Notes: generated by a model not told the origin, from the sequence alone. A stretch of DNA of 64,000 bases from Vibrio sp. B1FLJ16 (GCF_905175385.1 NZ_HG992749.1:496001-560000); one strand, 5' to 3'; numbered from the stretch's first letter, positions 46,068 to 56,682 are shown. Made by a program: numbers and translations.

Positions 46068-47210
46068 TTATTTCAGCGCACTGACAATATAACGGTGTAT
46101 CGGGTTTGTTTGTTGCGGTTTGGACAGTGCTGGGCTAATTAGTTCGGGTCTGGTAAAGATCCCCTTATTAACCAGTGAGCGAATTAAATCAAAGTACTTG
46201 AGCTCTGTTTTTCCGCATAACAACAAAAAGAAATCGTCCCCTAACTGATCATAAGCGTTGAGCACCTCTCGAAAACCACGCAGATACAGGTAATCTTTCG
46301 TCAGGCCGCCACCGCGGTATACGCGTGAGGTGATAGTGAAAGCCTGGATGTCAGAGGCATGATAATGCTCTTTCAGTAACCGGAATGTATGGCGAAAATC
46401 CCGTTCTTTAATCATCGACTCCACAGCAAGAACACGCAGCGCCAATGTTCGTAATCGCTTGATGCTGAAATGTCCGGACAGATATTCACACAAAATCGCC
46501 AAACCTTCTTGGGTGTTAGTGTTGGCAGGGCAGCCTAAGCTAAGGACATTCAGGGGCTGTCTGCGCCCGTTTAAGGTTGTCAGCAAATGCACGCCTAACT
46601 CATGGTGTGCTAATGCTGCCAGTTCATCGTTGCTGATGTAAGCAGCACTGTTTATCTTTACTCGTGAACCGGAAACAAGAGCATTCGCTAACATTCCATC
46701 AAGTACTTGTATTTCACATTCGTAGCCGTTGCTTTGTGCGAAGTGCTCCATATATCGAGCGATAGAATGGCTGTCATGCTCTGGTCTGCTTTCTTCTTCT
46801 GTCGGCAGGTGCAAAATGAACAGGGCGTTAGCAATATCTTTAGCGCTCGGCTCTCCGTAATAACGCAGTGAGTTATACAGAAAGTCCTGTGTTCCGATAG
46901 TATCGACTTGATCGAGCTTATCAACATAAGACTGAATCACGTCTGCATAGAGCTTTTGCAACTGTGTATCCTGGATCTCTTCTAAAGGCAGTTCATACAG
47001 ACGACGCTTAGACTGATGAATATCAAAAGATGGTTTTTGATATTCAAAATTCGGCTCCTGGGAGTATTTGTTGCTGATGAACCTCTCTCTTTCATGAGCG
47101 TAGTTGAGAGGGTTTACACTGCTGAGAATGTCTATATCACTAACCAACTGGGTCAGGGTTTCGTCTATTGCCAGTAGTTGCTCGGAAATGGGTTCGCTAG
47201 CCTGAGCCAT
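46068..47210 (-). CDS. DUF1704 / QEGLA-motif protein, putative zinc metallopeptidase
   Basis: 380 residues from ATG 47210 (MAQASEPISEQLLAI), with GGAG nine bases upstream; ATG 47225 is also in frame. It belongs to the family often annotated as flavohemoglobin expression-modulating QEGLA protein (DUF1704), related to the eukaryotic tyrosine carboxypeptidase MATCAP (KIAA0895). The zinc-site motif HExxxH is present as HELGVH at 203-208, and the QEGLA motif (NTNTQEGLAIL) at about 234-238 supplies a further acidic residue. No signal peptide. Substrate in bacteria unknown. Confidence 0.85.
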   Translation of the reverse strand: MAQASEPISEQLLAIDETLTQLVSDIDILSSVNPLNYAHERERFISNKYSQEPNFEYQKPSFDIHQSKRRLYELPLEEIQDTQLQKLYADVIQSYVDKLDQVDTIGTQDFLYNSLRYYGEPSAKDIANALFILHLPTEEESRPEHDSHSIARYMEHFAQSNGYECEIQVLDGMLANALVSGSRVKINSAAYISNDELAALAHHELGVHLLTTLNGRRQPLNVLSLGCPANTNTQEGLAILCEYLSGHFSIKRLRTLALRVLAVESMIKERDFRHTFRLLKEHYHASDIQAFTITSRVYRGGGLTKDYLYLRGFREVLNAYDQLGDDFFLLLCGKTELKYFDLIRSLVNKGIFTRPELISPALSKPQQTNPIHRYIVSALK

Positions 47211-47353
47211 ACTGTTTAACTCCATGTAAAGGTAATACCAAACAGAACACTTATTGATGTGATTCAAAGTATCACCGAGCATGTATTCTGAACAACAAAT
47301 ATTTATTGTTCAGCACAGTTTAAATTTGAGCAGTTATTACAGCTGGGACAAAA

Positions 47354-47381
47354 CAAAAAAAGGCTCCACATAGTGGAGCCT
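47354..47381 (-). terminator. nptA terminator
   Basis: Stem AGGCTCCAC (47361-47369)/GTGGAGCCT (47373-47381) with loop ATA; on the minus strand it is followed by TTTTTTTG. Confidence 0.85.
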
Positions 47382-47406
47382 GAAAATAAGCGATGGTGCT
47401 TTATTA

Positions 47407-48555
47407 TTATGCTGTCAGAGCCAGTATTGCACCTGGCAAAATAACGAATACAGACATAAGGTAGCCACCAACAACAGCTTTGTTCTTGATTGCCATTTCT
47501 GAAATCATTTCTGCACCTTTCAGAGGCAGTTCACGCAGGAACGGGATACCAAAGATAAACAGTGTCGCAGAGATGTTGAATACTAAGTGAACCAGTGCAA
47601 TTTGCAGTGCGAATACCGCGAACTCACCAGATACAGCCGTTGCAGCCAATAGAGCCGTGATACAGGTACCGATGTTCGCACCCAGTGTGAACGGGTAAAT
47701 ATCACGTACTTTTAGCACGCCTGTACCTACTAGCGGAACCATTAAGCTCGTAGTCGTAGAAGACGATTGTACAAGTACCGTTACAATTGAGCCTGAAACG
47801 ATACCGTGGATAGGGCCACGACCAATTGCATTCTTAAGGATGTCTCGTGCACGACCAACCATCAGGCTCTTCATTAGTTTGCCCATTACAGTGATAGCAA
47901 CGAAGATGGTGGCAATACCAAGGATGATAAGCATTATGCCGCCAACAGTATCACCGAATGTTGATAGTGGCTCTTTAATTGCGCTTACAACTGGCTTAGT
48001 CATTGGTTTAATGAAGTTAAAGCCTTTGATGCTCATGTCACCAGTTGCCAAAAGCGGTGAAACAAGCCAGTGAGATATCTTCTCCAGGAAGCCAAACATC
48101 AACTCCAATGGAAGGAAAATAGCTACAGCAAGCAGATTAAAGAAATCGTGAATGGTTGCACTGGCAAAAGCGCGTTTGAATTCTTCTTTACAACGTACGT
48201 GGCCAAGGGAAACCAGTGTATTGGTGACTGTTGTACCAATATTGGCACCCATCACCATTGGAATAGCGGTTTCTACAGGCAGACCACCTGCAACTAAGCC
48301 CACAATAATAGAAGTTACTGTACTAGAGGATTGGATTAGGGCTGTAGCTACCAGACCGATCATAAGGCCTGCGATAGGGTGGGATGCGAATTCAAACAGT
48401 ACTTTTGCCTGATCGCCAGTTGCCCATTTGAAGCCACTACCAACCATAGATACTGCTAGAAGAAGCAGGTACAGCATGAATGCCAAGTTAGCCCAGCGTA
48501 ACCAGCGAGTCGTGCTCGAGATCGGTGCCGCTGTTGAAGTAGCTTGGTTCATCAT
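47407..48555 (-). CDS. nptA: Sodium/phosphate cotransporter NptA
   Basis: Sodium-driven phosphate importer of the NptA/PNaS family. 382 residues from ATG 48555 (MMNQATSTAAPIS), with GGAG six bases upstream. The duplicated QSSS hallmark is present twice (TALIQSSSTVTSIIVG and VLVQSSSTTTSLMVPL), each followed by a GANIGT motif. About eight membrane segments. Same neighbourhood (nptA-nhaR-hlyU) as in V. cholerae. Confidence 0.93.
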   Translation of the reverse strand: MMNQATSTAAPISSTTRWLRWANLAFMLYLLLLAVSMVGSGFKWATGDQAKVLFEFASHPIAGLMIGLVATALIQSSSTVTSIIVGLVAGGLPVETAIPMVMGANIGTTVTNTLVSLGHVRCKEEFKRAFASATIHDFFNLLAVAIFLPLELMFGFLEKISHWLVSPLLATGDMSIKGFNFIKPMTKPVVSAIKEPLSTFGDTVGGIMLIILGIATIFVAITVMGKLMKSLMVGRARDILKNAIGRGPIHGIVSGSIVTVLVQSSSTTTSLMVPLVGTGVLKVRDIYPFTLGANIGTCITALLAATAVSGEFAVFALQIALVHLVFNISATLFIFGIPFLRELPLKGAEMISEMAIKNKAVVGGYLMSVFVILPGAILALTA

Positions 48556-48933
48556 AATTTTCTCCATGACCTTTCAATTCTTTTTCGGTCTTTAGTTGAA
48601 ACTGCCGGCGATGTTAGAGAAGAAATATTTCAGTAATATTACAGATCGGAGACGGTAAGGTTTTTTTATTGTTCTTTTTGACAGTTAAAGAGGTGGGGAT
48701 GTTTTTTTTGAGTTAACTAATTGAAATTTAAGGTTTTTAATTTCATTGTTTTTATGGTGGTTTTTGAGGTTAATTTGCTAAAAGTGCGTTTTATATCAAG
48801 TTTTATGACAGTGTGAATCTTACTACTTCGGTAAAACTGATGTTTTCAATTGGTTTTTTAAGGTTTTACCGAGTTAATTGTTTATCCCTGTCACATTTGG
48901 TATAAAAACATCACCATCATTTGGGGAAATGGC
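48556..48933. other. Divergent nptA / nhaR region with inverted repeat
   Basis: 378 bases, very AT-rich, no ORF. A perfect 9-bp inverted repeat CGGTAAAAC (48829-48837)/GTTTTACCG (48863-48871) with a 25-base spacer lies 63-105 bases before the nhaR start and could be an operator or a looped regulator site. A second small repeat, AATATT/AATATT, lies near 48625-48641. No Pho box was recognised. Confidence 0.4.
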
Positions 48934-49824
48934 ATGTCACATCTAAATTATAACCATCTGTACTACTTCTGGATGGTATGCAAACAAGGCTCTGTCACCA
49001 AAGCTGCGGATGCATTATTTCTTACGCCACAAACCGTCACGGGACAGATAAAAGCTTTTGAAGAACGGATGAAGGGCAAGCTGACTAAGCGAAATGGTCG
49101 TACTGTAGAGCCCACGGAACTCGGACAGTTGGTATTCAAGTACGCTGACCGAATGTTTGGTCTTAGCTATGAGATGCTGGATATTGTGAACTACAGTCAG
49201 CACTCCAATATCTTGTTTGAGGTTGGAGTGGCGGATGCATTGTCAAAGCGTCTGGTCAGCAAAGTACTGATGACCACCGTTCCTGAAGATAACAGTATCC
49301 ATCTACGCTGTTATGAATCGACCCATGAGCTGTTATTAGAAAGACTATCTCAGCACAAGCTGGACATGATTTTATCTGATTGTCCTGTCGACTCAACGCA
49401 AAGTCCTGGTCTTTACAGCAAGAAGCTTGGGGAAAGCAGCATGAGCTTTTTCGCCTCCTTTGAAATTGATGAAGTGAAGTTCCCCGAAATCCTCGAACAG
49501 AAAAAATTGTTGATCCCGGCTGGTCGCACAGCGATGGGGCGAAAAGTACTCCAGTGGTTTGATCGACAAGGTTTGCAAGCTGATATTTTAGGTGAGTTTG
49601 ACGATGTGGCATTAATGAAGGCATTCGCGCGCTACCATGATGACGTGATCTTTTTAGCTCCGACGGTTTACATGTCTGAAATTGAAGATGATCGTAAGTT
49701 ACAACTCATTGGTCACGTGAATGATTTGAAAGAAGAGTATTATGTTATTTTTGCTGAGCGTATGATTCAACATCCCGCGGTAAAGAACGTTTGTGATGCA
49801 GACTTCAGCCAAATGTTTGAATAA
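48934..49824 (+). CDS. nhaR: LysR-type transcriptional activator NhaR
   Basis: Sodium-responsive activator; in E. coli it controls the NhaA antiporter and pgaABCD. 296 residues. The N-terminal winged helix matches NhaR closely ([37 protein letters not shown]). The effector domain shows [15 protein letters not shown] and [20 protein letters not shown], and the end [15 protein letters not shown] is typical. nhaA itself is not adjacent here. GGGGAAA lies ahead of the ATG. Confidence 0.94.
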   Translation: MSHLNYNHLYYFWMVCKQGSVTKAADALFLTPQTVTGQIKAFEERMKGKLTKRNGRTVEPTELGQLVFKYADRMFGLSYEMLDIVNYSQHSNILFEVGVADALSKRLVSKVLMTTVPEDNSIHLRCYESTHELLLERLSQHKLDMILSDCPVDSTQSPGLYSKKLGESSMSFFASFEIDEVKFPEILEQKKLLIPAGRTAMGRKVLQWFDRQGLQADILGEFDDVALMKAFARYHDDVIFLAPTVYMSEIEDDRKLQLIGHVNDLKEEYYVIFAERMIQHPAVKNVCDADFSQMFE

Positions 49825-50097
49825 ATCCATATCGTTACGCAATTAAATAGATTACTATCGGGTAAAACATAAATGAGACTTATACAGCTTTGAGAAAATG
49901 GTCGTAGAACCTTTCTGGAATGTCATTACTGACGAGTTCAATCAATTGATAACTTTGATCCAAGGCATGAGCTGTTAACCCAATTTAAACTTATCAAAAT
50001 TGAGACATTCATTATTTGTCAGAGTGTCTCAGCGAGTTTTATAACACAACAAGCTGCCCAAGTTGGAATAAGTAAGTTGTAGCCAGAGGTCCAACAC

Positions 50098-50394
50098 ATG
50101 AATTTACAAGACATGGAGAAAAACTCCGAAAAAGCCGTCGTGTTGCTCAAAGCGATGGCAAATGAGAGACGTTTACAAATTCTTTGTATGCTGCATAACC
50201 AAGAACTTTCGGTCGGGGAGTTGTGTGCAAAGCTTGAACTTAGCCAGTCGGCATTATCGCAGCACCTTGCTTGGTTGCGTCGAGATGAACTCGTTGTGAC
50301 AAGAAAAGAAGCGCAAACGGTGTATTACACACTGAAGAGTGATGAAGTAAAAACCTTGATTAAAACCCTTCATGGCCTTTACTGCGCAAACTGA
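50098..50394 (+). CDS. hlyU: ArsR-family transcriptional activator HlyU
   Basis: Winged-helix regulator that activates hemolysin and RTX toxin genes, mainly by displacing H-NS. 98 residues. Recognition helix region VGELCAKLELSQSALSQHLA; no metal-binding Cys motif of ArsR type. Cys30 (LQILCML) and Cys96 (GLYCAN) correspond to the redox-switch pair Cys38/Cys104 of V. cholerae HlyU, and a third Cys43 is also present. AGAGG lies ahead of the ATG. The V. cholerae protein has about eight extra N-terminal residues. Confidence 0.93.
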   Translation: MNLQDMEKNSEKAVVLLKAMANERRLQILCMLHNQELSVGELCAKLELSQSALSQHLAWLRRDELVVTRKEAQTVYYTLKSDEVKTLIKTLHGLYCAN

Positions 50395-50469
50395 TTATCG
50401 TGAGAGATAAAGTCTGATGTGTTGCCCTAAGCTATAAAGATGGTTTAGTGCTGTTAGTAGACAAAGACA

Positions 50470-50494
50470 AAAGCTGGTTGTGCCGGCTTTTTTT
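50470..50494 (+). terminator. hlyU terminator
   Basis: Stem AAAGCTGG (50470-50477)/CCGGCTTT (50483-50490), one T-G pair, loop TTGTG, T-run to 50494. Confidence 0.75.
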
Positions 50495-50531
50495 GTGTTC
50501 GTTTTTCATGTTTTCACGAATTTCAGATATA

Positions 50532-50558
50532 AAAAAACCGACATAAAGTCGGTTTTTT
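50532..50558. terminator. rpsT terminator (bidirectional)
   Basis: Perfect 11-bp stem AAAAAACCGAC (50532-50542)/GTCGGTTTTTT (50548-50558), loop ATAAA; T-rich on both strands. Confidence 0.9.
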
Positions 50559-50582
50559 CTTCACTGTAAAATCAGGACTCTA

Positions 50583-50843
50583 TTAAAGAGCTTTGATTTG
50601 TGCAGAGAAACGAGACTTATGGCGAGCTGCTTTATTCTTGTGAATAAGGCCTTTAGTTGCCATGCGGTCTAGGATAGGTGTAACTACAGCGAATGCAGCA
50701 GTTGCAGCTTCTTTGTCGCCTGCTTCGATAGCAGCAACAGTTTTCTTCATGTAAGTACGCATCATTGAGCGACGGCTAGCATTGTGCTGACGACGTTTCT
50801 CAGCTTGGATAGCGCGCTTCTTAGCAGATTTACTATTTGCCAA
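50583..50843 (-). CDS. rpsT: 30S ribosomal protein S20
   Basis: Binds 16S rRNA and helps 30S assembly. 86 residues from a TTG start at 50843 ([20 protein letters not shown]), with GGGAG eight bases upstream. An upstream ATG at 50858 would add five unrelated residues. E. coli rpsT also starts at UUG, which is part of its autoregulation. The product is very basic, with the typical [15 protein letters not shown] and [14 protein letters not shown] segments. Confidence 0.95.
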   Translation of the reverse strand: MANSKSAKKRAIQAEKRRQHNASRRSMMRTYMKKTVAAIEAGDKEAATAAFAVVTPILDRMATKGLIHKNKAARHKSRFSAQIKAL

Positions 50844-51137
50844 GGGTCTAACTCCCAAAAACTTAGTTCTGTGACAATTTAAGGGCGAGGAATATCCCTC
50901 ATTTGCGCTTAAATGTCAAATGATTTGTGCAAAAACCGTTCTAAGCCAAAACAAACTTTGGTAAGAGAGGTCATCGCGGTTAAGATGGCGGGGATTCTAA
51001 CAGCATTTTTATACCAATGCTAATAATTATCCACTCAGAACTAACAATAGGTGGATATATTTTTGACGTCTATTTAGAGCCATTGCCAGCTTAACTGTAT
51101 AGGGTTGGCTTTCTTATAGTGATATTACGAGGTTACA

Positions 51138-52700
51138 GTGAGTAAACGACTACTCAAGTCAGGCATGATCGTCAGTGCGATGACTCTTATTTCGCGCGTT
51201 TTGGGTTTAGTTCGTGATGTTGTCGTGGCGAATCTAATGGGAGCAGGGGCAAGTGCTGATGTCTTCTTCTTTGCGAATAAAATTCCCAATTTTTTACGTC
51301 GCTTATTCGCTGAAGGTGCTTTCTCACAAGCATTTGTACCGGTACTGACCGAGCGCCATGCACAAGGTGATATGGATAAAACCCGCGAGCTGATCGCCCG
51401 TGCGGCTGGCACACTTGGCGTGATAGTCTCGGTGGTGACGCTTTTGGGGGTGCTGGGCTCGGGCGTTGTGACCGCACTGTTTGGTTTCGGATGGTTCCTG
51501 GACTGGATGAATGGTGGTCCATCAGCCGAGAAATTTGAGCTTGCCAGTATGATGCTCAAAATTACTTTCCCATATTTATGGTTTATTACCTTCGTCGCAC
51601 TTTCTGGTGCAATCCTTAATACGCTCGGTAAGTTCGCCGTTTCCTCATTTACGCCCGTTTTTCTGAACGTAATGATCATCTTGTCCGCCTGGCTTATTTC
51701 ACCGCAGATGTCACAGCCTGAGATAGGTCTTGCGATAGGTGTGTTCTTAGGTGGGCTGGTTCAGTTCCTGTTCCAGATTCCCTTCCTTATAAAAGCAGGT
51801 GTGATGGTCAAACCCAAATGGGGCTGGCGCGACCCCGGTGTGGTTAAGATCCGAACCCTGATGATTCCGGCACTATTTGGCGTGTCTGTCAGTCAGATCA
51901 ACCTGTTGTTTGATACCTTCATTGCCAGTTTTCTTCAAACCGGCTCAATAAGCTGGCTCTATTATTCAGACCGTTTGCTGGAATTCCCGCTTGGGCTGTT
52001 TGGCATTGCGATTGCGACAGTGATTCTGCCAGCGCTTTCCCGTAAGCACGTTGATGCTCACAGTGAAGGCTTTGCCCATACGATGGACTGGGGGGTGCGC
52101 ATGGTGACGCTTCTCGGTATTCCTGCCATGTTGGGTTTGATGGTCTTAGCCAAGCCAATGCTGATGGTGCTATTTATGCGCGGTGAGTTTTCTCCCCAGG
52201 ACGTACATCAGGCATCACTTTCATTGTTTGCTTACGCATCCGGCTTACTGAACTTCATGCTGATAAAGGTCCTTGCGCCGGGTTACTACTCCCGCCAGGA
52301 TACTAAAACGCCGGTGAAATACGGCATTATTGCGATGGCGACCAACATGGTTTTTAACGCCATTTTTGCTTACTTCTATGGTTATGTAGGTTTAGCTATC
52401 GCTACCGCATTATCGGCATTCGTTAATATGGTATTGCTTTACCGGGGTCTGCACTTAGCCGGTGTTTATCAAGTTAGCAAACGCACTGTCTTCTTTATTA
52501 CACGTTTGGCTATTGCCGGCGCGGCGATGGTCGCTGTTATTTTGTGGAAACTGGAAGATATGTCCGTTTGGCTGGATTGGAGTTTTGCATACCGCAGTGG
52601 CATGCTGGGAATGCTGATTGCAATGGGGGCTGCGGTTTATCTCGTTGTTCTATTTTTAACAGGCGTGCGCTTAAAAGACCTAAAAGCTGGGACAGAGTAA
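51138..52700 (+). CDS. murJ: Lipid II flippase MurJ
   Basis: Moves the peptidoglycan precursor lipid II across the inner membrane. 520 residues from GTG 51138 (MSKRLLKSGMIVSAMTLISR), about fourteen membrane segments. MOP-superfamily features: RVLGLVRDVVVANLMGAG, ADVFFFANKIPNFLRRLFAE, and basic or charged residues in the central cavity (GAFSQAFVPVLTE). Divergent from rpsT and upstream of ribF, as in many gamma-proteobacteria. Confidence 0.95.
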   Translation: MSKRLLKSGMIVSAMTLISRVLGLVRDVVVANLMGAGASADVFFFANKIPNFLRRLFAEGAFSQAFVPVLTERHAQGDMDKTRELIARAAGTLGVIVSVVTLLGVLGSGVVTALFGFGWFLDWMNGGPSAEKFELASMMLKITFPYLWFITFVALSGAILNTLGKFAVSSFTPVFLNVMIILSAWLISPQMSQPEIGLAIGVFLGGLVQFLFQIPFLIKAGVMVKPKWGWRDPGVVKIRTLMIPALFGVSVSQINLLFDTFIASFLQTGSISWLYYSDRLLEFPLGLFGIAIATVILPALSRKHVDAHSEGFAHTMDWGVRMVTLLGIPAMLGLMVLAKPMLMVLFMRGEFSPQDVHQASLSLFAYASGLLNFMLIKVLAPGYYSRQDTKTPVKYGIIAMATNMVFNAIFAYFYGYVGLAIATALSAFVNMVLLYRGLHLAGVYQVSKRTVFFITRLAIAGAAMVAVILWKLEDMSVWLDWSFAYRSGMLGMLIAMGAAVYLVVLFLTGVRLKDLKAGTE

Positions 52701-52718
52701 GGCTGATTAGTATATAAT
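52689..52718 (+). promoter_or_regulatory. Candidate promoter upstream of ribF
   Basis: GGGACA (52689-52694) and a perfect TATAAT (52713-52718) with an 18-base spacer, overlapping the 3' end of murJ. It would start transcription about 45 bases before the ribF ATG. Confidence 0.5.
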
Positions 52719-52770
52719 CCGTCAGTTTCACACAGTGCAAAGTAAAAACAGAGGCAAAAAGCAGTATCCA

Positions 52771-53706
52771 ATGGAACTGATCAGAGGCATTCACAATATC
52801 ACATCGCGTCATTATGGGTGTGTTCTGACGATTGGCAATTTTGATGGTGTACACAGAGGACACCAACAGGTATTGCAACAAGTATCTGAACAAGCGGGGA
52901 AACTTTCGTTACCTTCGGTTGTGATGACCTTTGAGCCCCAGCCTATGGAGCTGTTTGCTAAAGACAAGGCACCAGCAAGGTTGACAAGGCTGCGCGACAA
53001 GTTCGTTCAGTTAAGCAAACTCGACATTGATCGTTTACTGTGCGTTAACTTCAATCGCCATTTTGCCAGCCTGAGTGCGGAAGAGTTTATCCGTCACTTG
53101 TTGGTCGAGCGTTTGGGTGTTAAGTTTCTTGTCGTTGGCGATGATTTCTGTTTCGGCAAAGGCCGCACCGGGAACTTTGCCATGTTACAAGAAGCGGGTA
53201 GAAAGTACGGCTTTGAAGTCGTCAGTACCCGAAGCTTTTGTTTGCAACAATTACGAGTCAGCAGTACCGCGATTCGCGAAGCCTTAGCTCGTGATGACTT
53301 GCATTCCGCACATGAGATGCTGGGAAGAAACTACAGTATCAGCGGACGTGTTTCCCACGGAAGAAAGCTCGGTAGAACCATTGGTTTCCCTACCGCGAAT
53401 ATTCCTCTGAAACGCTGTGTTTCTCCGGTTTCCGGAGTCTATGTTGTTCAAGTGCTTGGCTTAGAAGATAAGCCGATTGGTGGCGTGGCTAACATTGGTC
53501 AAAGACCGACGGTAAATGGCGTTCGCCAGCAGTTAGAAGTACACTTATTTGACTTTCATGCCAATTTATATGGCAAGCAACTAGAAGTGGAACTTTTGCA
53601 CAAACTTCGAGATGAGCAAAAGTTTGAGTCGTTTGAAGCACTTAAACAACAAATCGAATTGGATGCTGAAGCAGCAAGGGTGTGGCTGCGTCAGCTTAAG
53701 GGTTGA
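52771..53706 (+). CDS. ribF: Bifunctional riboflavin kinase / FAD synthetase
   Basis: Makes FMN and FAD. 311 residues from ATG 52771 (MELIRGIHNITSRHYG), chosen by homology; the nearest GAGG is about 16 bases upstream, and a GTG at 52735 adds 12 residues unlike RibF. N-terminal adenylyltransferase: LTIGNFDGVHRGHQQVL, FLVVGDDFCFGKGRTG. C-terminal kinase: GRKLGRTIGFPTANIPL and EVHLFDFHANLYGK. It precedes ileS by 64 bases, the classical ribF-ileS-lspA order. Confidence 0.95.
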   Translation: MELIRGIHNITSRHYGCVLTIGNFDGVHRGHQQVLQQVSEQAGKLSLPSVVMTFEPQPMELFAKDKAPARLTRLRDKFVQLSKLDIDRLLCVNFNRHFASLSAEEFIRHLLVERLGVKFLVVGDDFCFGKGRTGNFAMLQEAGRKYGFEVVSTRSFCLQQLRVSSTAIREALARDDLHSAHEMLGRNYSISGRVSHGRKLGRTIGFPTANIPLKRCVSPVSGVYVVQVLGLEDKPIGGVANIGQRPTVNGVRQQLEVHLFDFHANLYGKQLEVELLHKLRDEQKFESFEALKQQIELDAEAARVWLRQLKG

Positions 53707-53770
53707 GCGGTTTATTCCACCGTTCAATATAATGTCTAATTTTCGCCCAATATAACGGAATTAAGAATCG

Positions 53771-56599
53771 ATGAGTGAGTATAAAGATACCCTGAACTTA
53801 CCTGAAACAGGGTTTCCAATGCGCGGCAACCTGGCTAATCGTGAGCCAGAAATGCTTGAGCGTTGGTACAAAGAAGATCTTTACGGTGAAATCCGTAAAG
53901 CTAAAAAAGGCAAAAAGTCATTCGTACTGCACGATGGCCCTCCTTACGCTAATGGTGACATTCACATTGGTCACGCACTGAACAAGATTCTTAAAGACAT
54001 TATTATTAAATCCAAAACACTTTCAGGTTTTGACGCACCTTACATCCCTGGATGGGACTGCCACGGTCTGCCAATCGAATTGATGGTAGAAAAGAAAGTA
54101 GGCAAACCAGGCCAGAAAGTAACGGCAGCAGAATTCCGCGAGAAATGTCGCGAATACGCAGCTGGACAGGTTGAAGGTCAGAAAGAGAGCTTCAAGCGTC
54201 TTGGTATCCTGGGTGAGTGGGATAAACCATACCGCACGATGGATTTCGATACTGAAGCGAACATCATTCGTGCGCTGGGTAAAATCGCGAGCAAAGGTCA
54301 CCTGCTAAAAGGCTTTAAGCCTGTTCACTGGTGTACAGACTGTGGTTCCGCGCTGGCTGAAGCAGAAGTGGAATACAAAGATAAAGTATCTCCATCTATC
54401 GACGTACGCTTTAAAACAGCGGACGAAGCTGAGCTTTTGTCTAAATTTGAACTGACTGAAGGTCACGAAGGTAAAGGTGACATCTCTATTGTTATCTGGA
54501 CGACAACGCCTTGGACACTTCCTGCAAACCGCGCAGTGTGTCTGCGTGATGACCTTGAGTACGTACTTATCCAAGTTGAAGGTGAGCAACCTGAGCGTAT
54601 TATCGTTGCGGCAGAACTTGCAAAAGACGTGATGGATCGCGCGGGCATTGAGCACTTCCACAACCTTGGTTTTGCCAAAGGTGCGGATCTAGAGCTTTCT
54701 CAGTTCCAACACCCATTCTACGATTTCACTGTACCGGCGATCCTGGGCGATCACGTTACAACTGACTCAGGTACTGGTGTGGTTCACACAGCTCCTGGTC
54801 ACGGTCAAGAAGACTTTGCGGTTGGTAATAAATACAACCTAGAAGTAGCAAACCCAGTAGGCTCAAACGGCGTTTACCTGCCAGATACTGAGCTATTCGC
54901 TGGTCAGCACGTATTTAAAGCCAACGATGCGGTAGTTGAAACGCTAAAAGAAAAAGGCGCGCTACTACATCATCACGCTTACGAGCACAGCTACCCACAC
55001 TGCTGGCGTCATAAGACTCCAATCATTTTCCGTGCAACACCACAGTGGTTTGTCTCAATGGACCAGGCTGGTCTACGTGCAAAAGCACTAGAGTCCATCA
55101 AAGGTGTTCAGTGGATGCCTGAGTGGGGTCAAAGCCGTATCGAAGGCATGATTGAAGGTCGCCCTGAGTGGTGTATCTCGCGTCAACGTACTTGGGGTGT
55201 GCCTATTGCTCTGTTCGTGCATAAAGAGACTGCAGAACTTCATCCAAACACGCTAGAGCTAATTGAAAAAGTAGCTAAGCTGGTGGAAGAGAAAGGCATC
55301 CAGGCATGGTGGGACGTAGACGCTGCTGAGCTACTAGGCGACGACGCGAACCAGTACGAAAAAGTACTGGATACACTAGATGTATGGTTTGACTCAGGTG
55401 TGACGCACTTCTCCGTTGTTGATGCTCGTGAAGAGTACAACGGCCACAGCGCAGACTTATACCTAGAGGGTTCTGACCAACACCGTGGCTGGTTCCAGTC
55501 TTCTCTGATCTCATCTATTGCGATGAAAGACGAAGCGCCTTACAAGCAAGTACTGACGCACGGTTTTGTTGTTGACGGCCACGGCCGTAAGATGTCGAAA
55601 TCTATCGGTAACGTTGTTGCGCCAAAAGATGTAACTAACAAGCTAGGTGCAGATATCCTGCGTCTATGGGTTGCTTCGACTGACTACACCGGTGAAGTTG
55701 CCGTTTCTGATGAAATCCTGAAACGCAGCGCAGACGCATACCGTCGTATCCGTAACACAGCGCGTTTCTTCCTAGCGAACCTAAATGGTTTCAACCCTGA
55801 AACTGACATGGTTCCTGCAGAAAAAATGGTTGCTTTGGATCGCTGGGCTGTGGGTCGTGCATTCGCAGCACAAGAAGAGATCGTGAAAGCTTACGGCGAG
55901 TACAATACCCATGCGGTAATGCAGCGTCTGATGCACTTCTGTTCAATCGAGATGGGCTCTTTCTACCTAGACGTGATTAAGGACCGTCAGTACACAGCAA
56001 AACTTGGCGGACACGCGCAACGTAGCTGTCAGACTGCGCTTTACTACATCGTTGAAGCTCTGGTTCGCTGGATGGCACCTATCATGTCATTCACTGCGGA
56101 TGAAATCTGGAACGAAATGCCGGGTGAGCGTGAGAAGTTTGTATTCTGTGGCGAATGGTTCGAAGGCCTGTTTGATCTTGCGGAAGGTGAAGAGCTGAAC
56201 AACGAGTTCTGGACTGAAATCCAGAAAGTTCGTGGTGCAGTAAACAAACTGCTGGAAGCTGCACGTGCAGAGAAGACTATCGGTGGTGCACTTCAGGCTG
56301 AACTGACGCTATTTGCTGACGATGCGCTAGCAGCGAAAATCAACAAACTGGAAGATGAGCTACGCTTCGTGTTACTGACTTCTGCGGCAACAGTGAAGCC
56401 ACTAAGCGAGAAGTCAGACGCAGCACAAGCTACGGACATTGAAGGTCTGTTTGTTGAAGTGAAAGCAACAGAAGCTGAGAAGTGTGACCGTTGTTGGCAC
56501 CACACTCCAGACGTAGGCACAATTGCGGGTCACGAGAAGATCTGTGGTCGCTGTGTGTCGAACGTTGATGGTGAAGGTGAAGTGCGCAAATTCGCGTAA
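53771..56599 (+). CDS. ileS: Isoleucyl-tRNA synthetase
   Basis: Class I synthetase, 942 residues. HIGH motif near residue 64 ([16 protein letters not shown]), editing domain in the middle ([31 protein letters not shown]), [18 protein letters not shown] at about residue 605 ([10 protein letters not shown]), and a C-terminal zinc finger ([13 protein letters not shown] with ICGRCV). Codon use is of the highly expressed type. Confidence 0.97.
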   Translation: MSEYKDTLNLPETGFPMRGNLANREPEMLERWYKEDLYGEIRKAKKGKKSFVLHDGPPYANGDIHIGHALNKILKDIIIKSKTLSGFDAPYIPGWDCHGLPIELMVEKKVGKPGQKVTAAEFREKCREYAAGQVEGQKESFKRLGILGEWDKPYRTMDFDTEANIIRALGKIASKGHLLKGFKPVHWCTDCGSALAEAEVEYKDKVSPSIDVRFKTADEAELLSKFELTEGHEGKGDISIVIWTTTPWTLPANRAVCLRDDLEYVLIQVEGEQPERIIVAAELAKDVMDRAGIEHFHNLGFAKGADLELSQFQHPFYDFTVPAILGDHVTTDSGTGVVHTAPGHGQEDFAVGNKYNLEVANPVGSNGVYLPDTELFAGQHVFKANDAVVETLKEKGALLHHHAYEHSYPHCWRHKTPIIFRATPQWFVSMDQAGLRAKALESIKGVQWMPEWGQSRIEGMIEGRPEWCISRQRTWGVPIALFVHKETAELHPNTLELIEKVAKLVEEKGIQAWWDVDAAELLGDDANQYEKVLDTLDVWFDSGVTHFSVVDAREEYNGHSADLYLEGSDQHRGWFQSSLISSIAMKDEAPYKQVLTHGFVVDGHGRKMSKSIGNVVAPKDVTNKLGADILRLWVASTDYTGEVAVSDEILKRSADAYRRIRNTARFFLANLNGFNPETDMVPAEKMVALDRWAVGRAFAAQEEIVKAYGEYNTHAVMQRLMHFCSIEMGSFYLDVIKDRQYTAKLGGHAQRSCQTALYYIVEALVRWMAPIMSFTADEIWNEMPGEREKFVFCGEWFEGLFDLAEGEELNNEFWTEIQKVRGAVNKLLEAARAEKTIGGALQAELTLFADDALAAKINKLEDELRFVLLTSAATVKPLSEKSDAAQATDIEGLFVEVKATEAEKCDRCWHHTPDVGTIAGHEKICGRCVSNVDGEGEVRKFA

Positions 56600-56641
56600 A
56601 TACTTTAGAGTATTAGCTTCTTCTAGAACTTTTAGAAAATT

Positions 56642-56672
56642 AACAGCCCCAGTACTTACTGGGGCTGTTTGT
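56642..56672 (+). terminator. Strong hairpin between ileS and lspA
   Basis: Near-perfect palindrome with arms AACAGCCCCAGTA (56642-56654) and TACTGGGGCTGTT (56657-56669), followed only by TGTAGG. It resembles an intrinsic terminator with a very short T-tract, and it ends 13 bases before the lspA ATG, so it may attenuate transcription or shape lspA translation. Confidence 0.5.
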
Positions 56673-56682
56673 AGGTAAAGTA

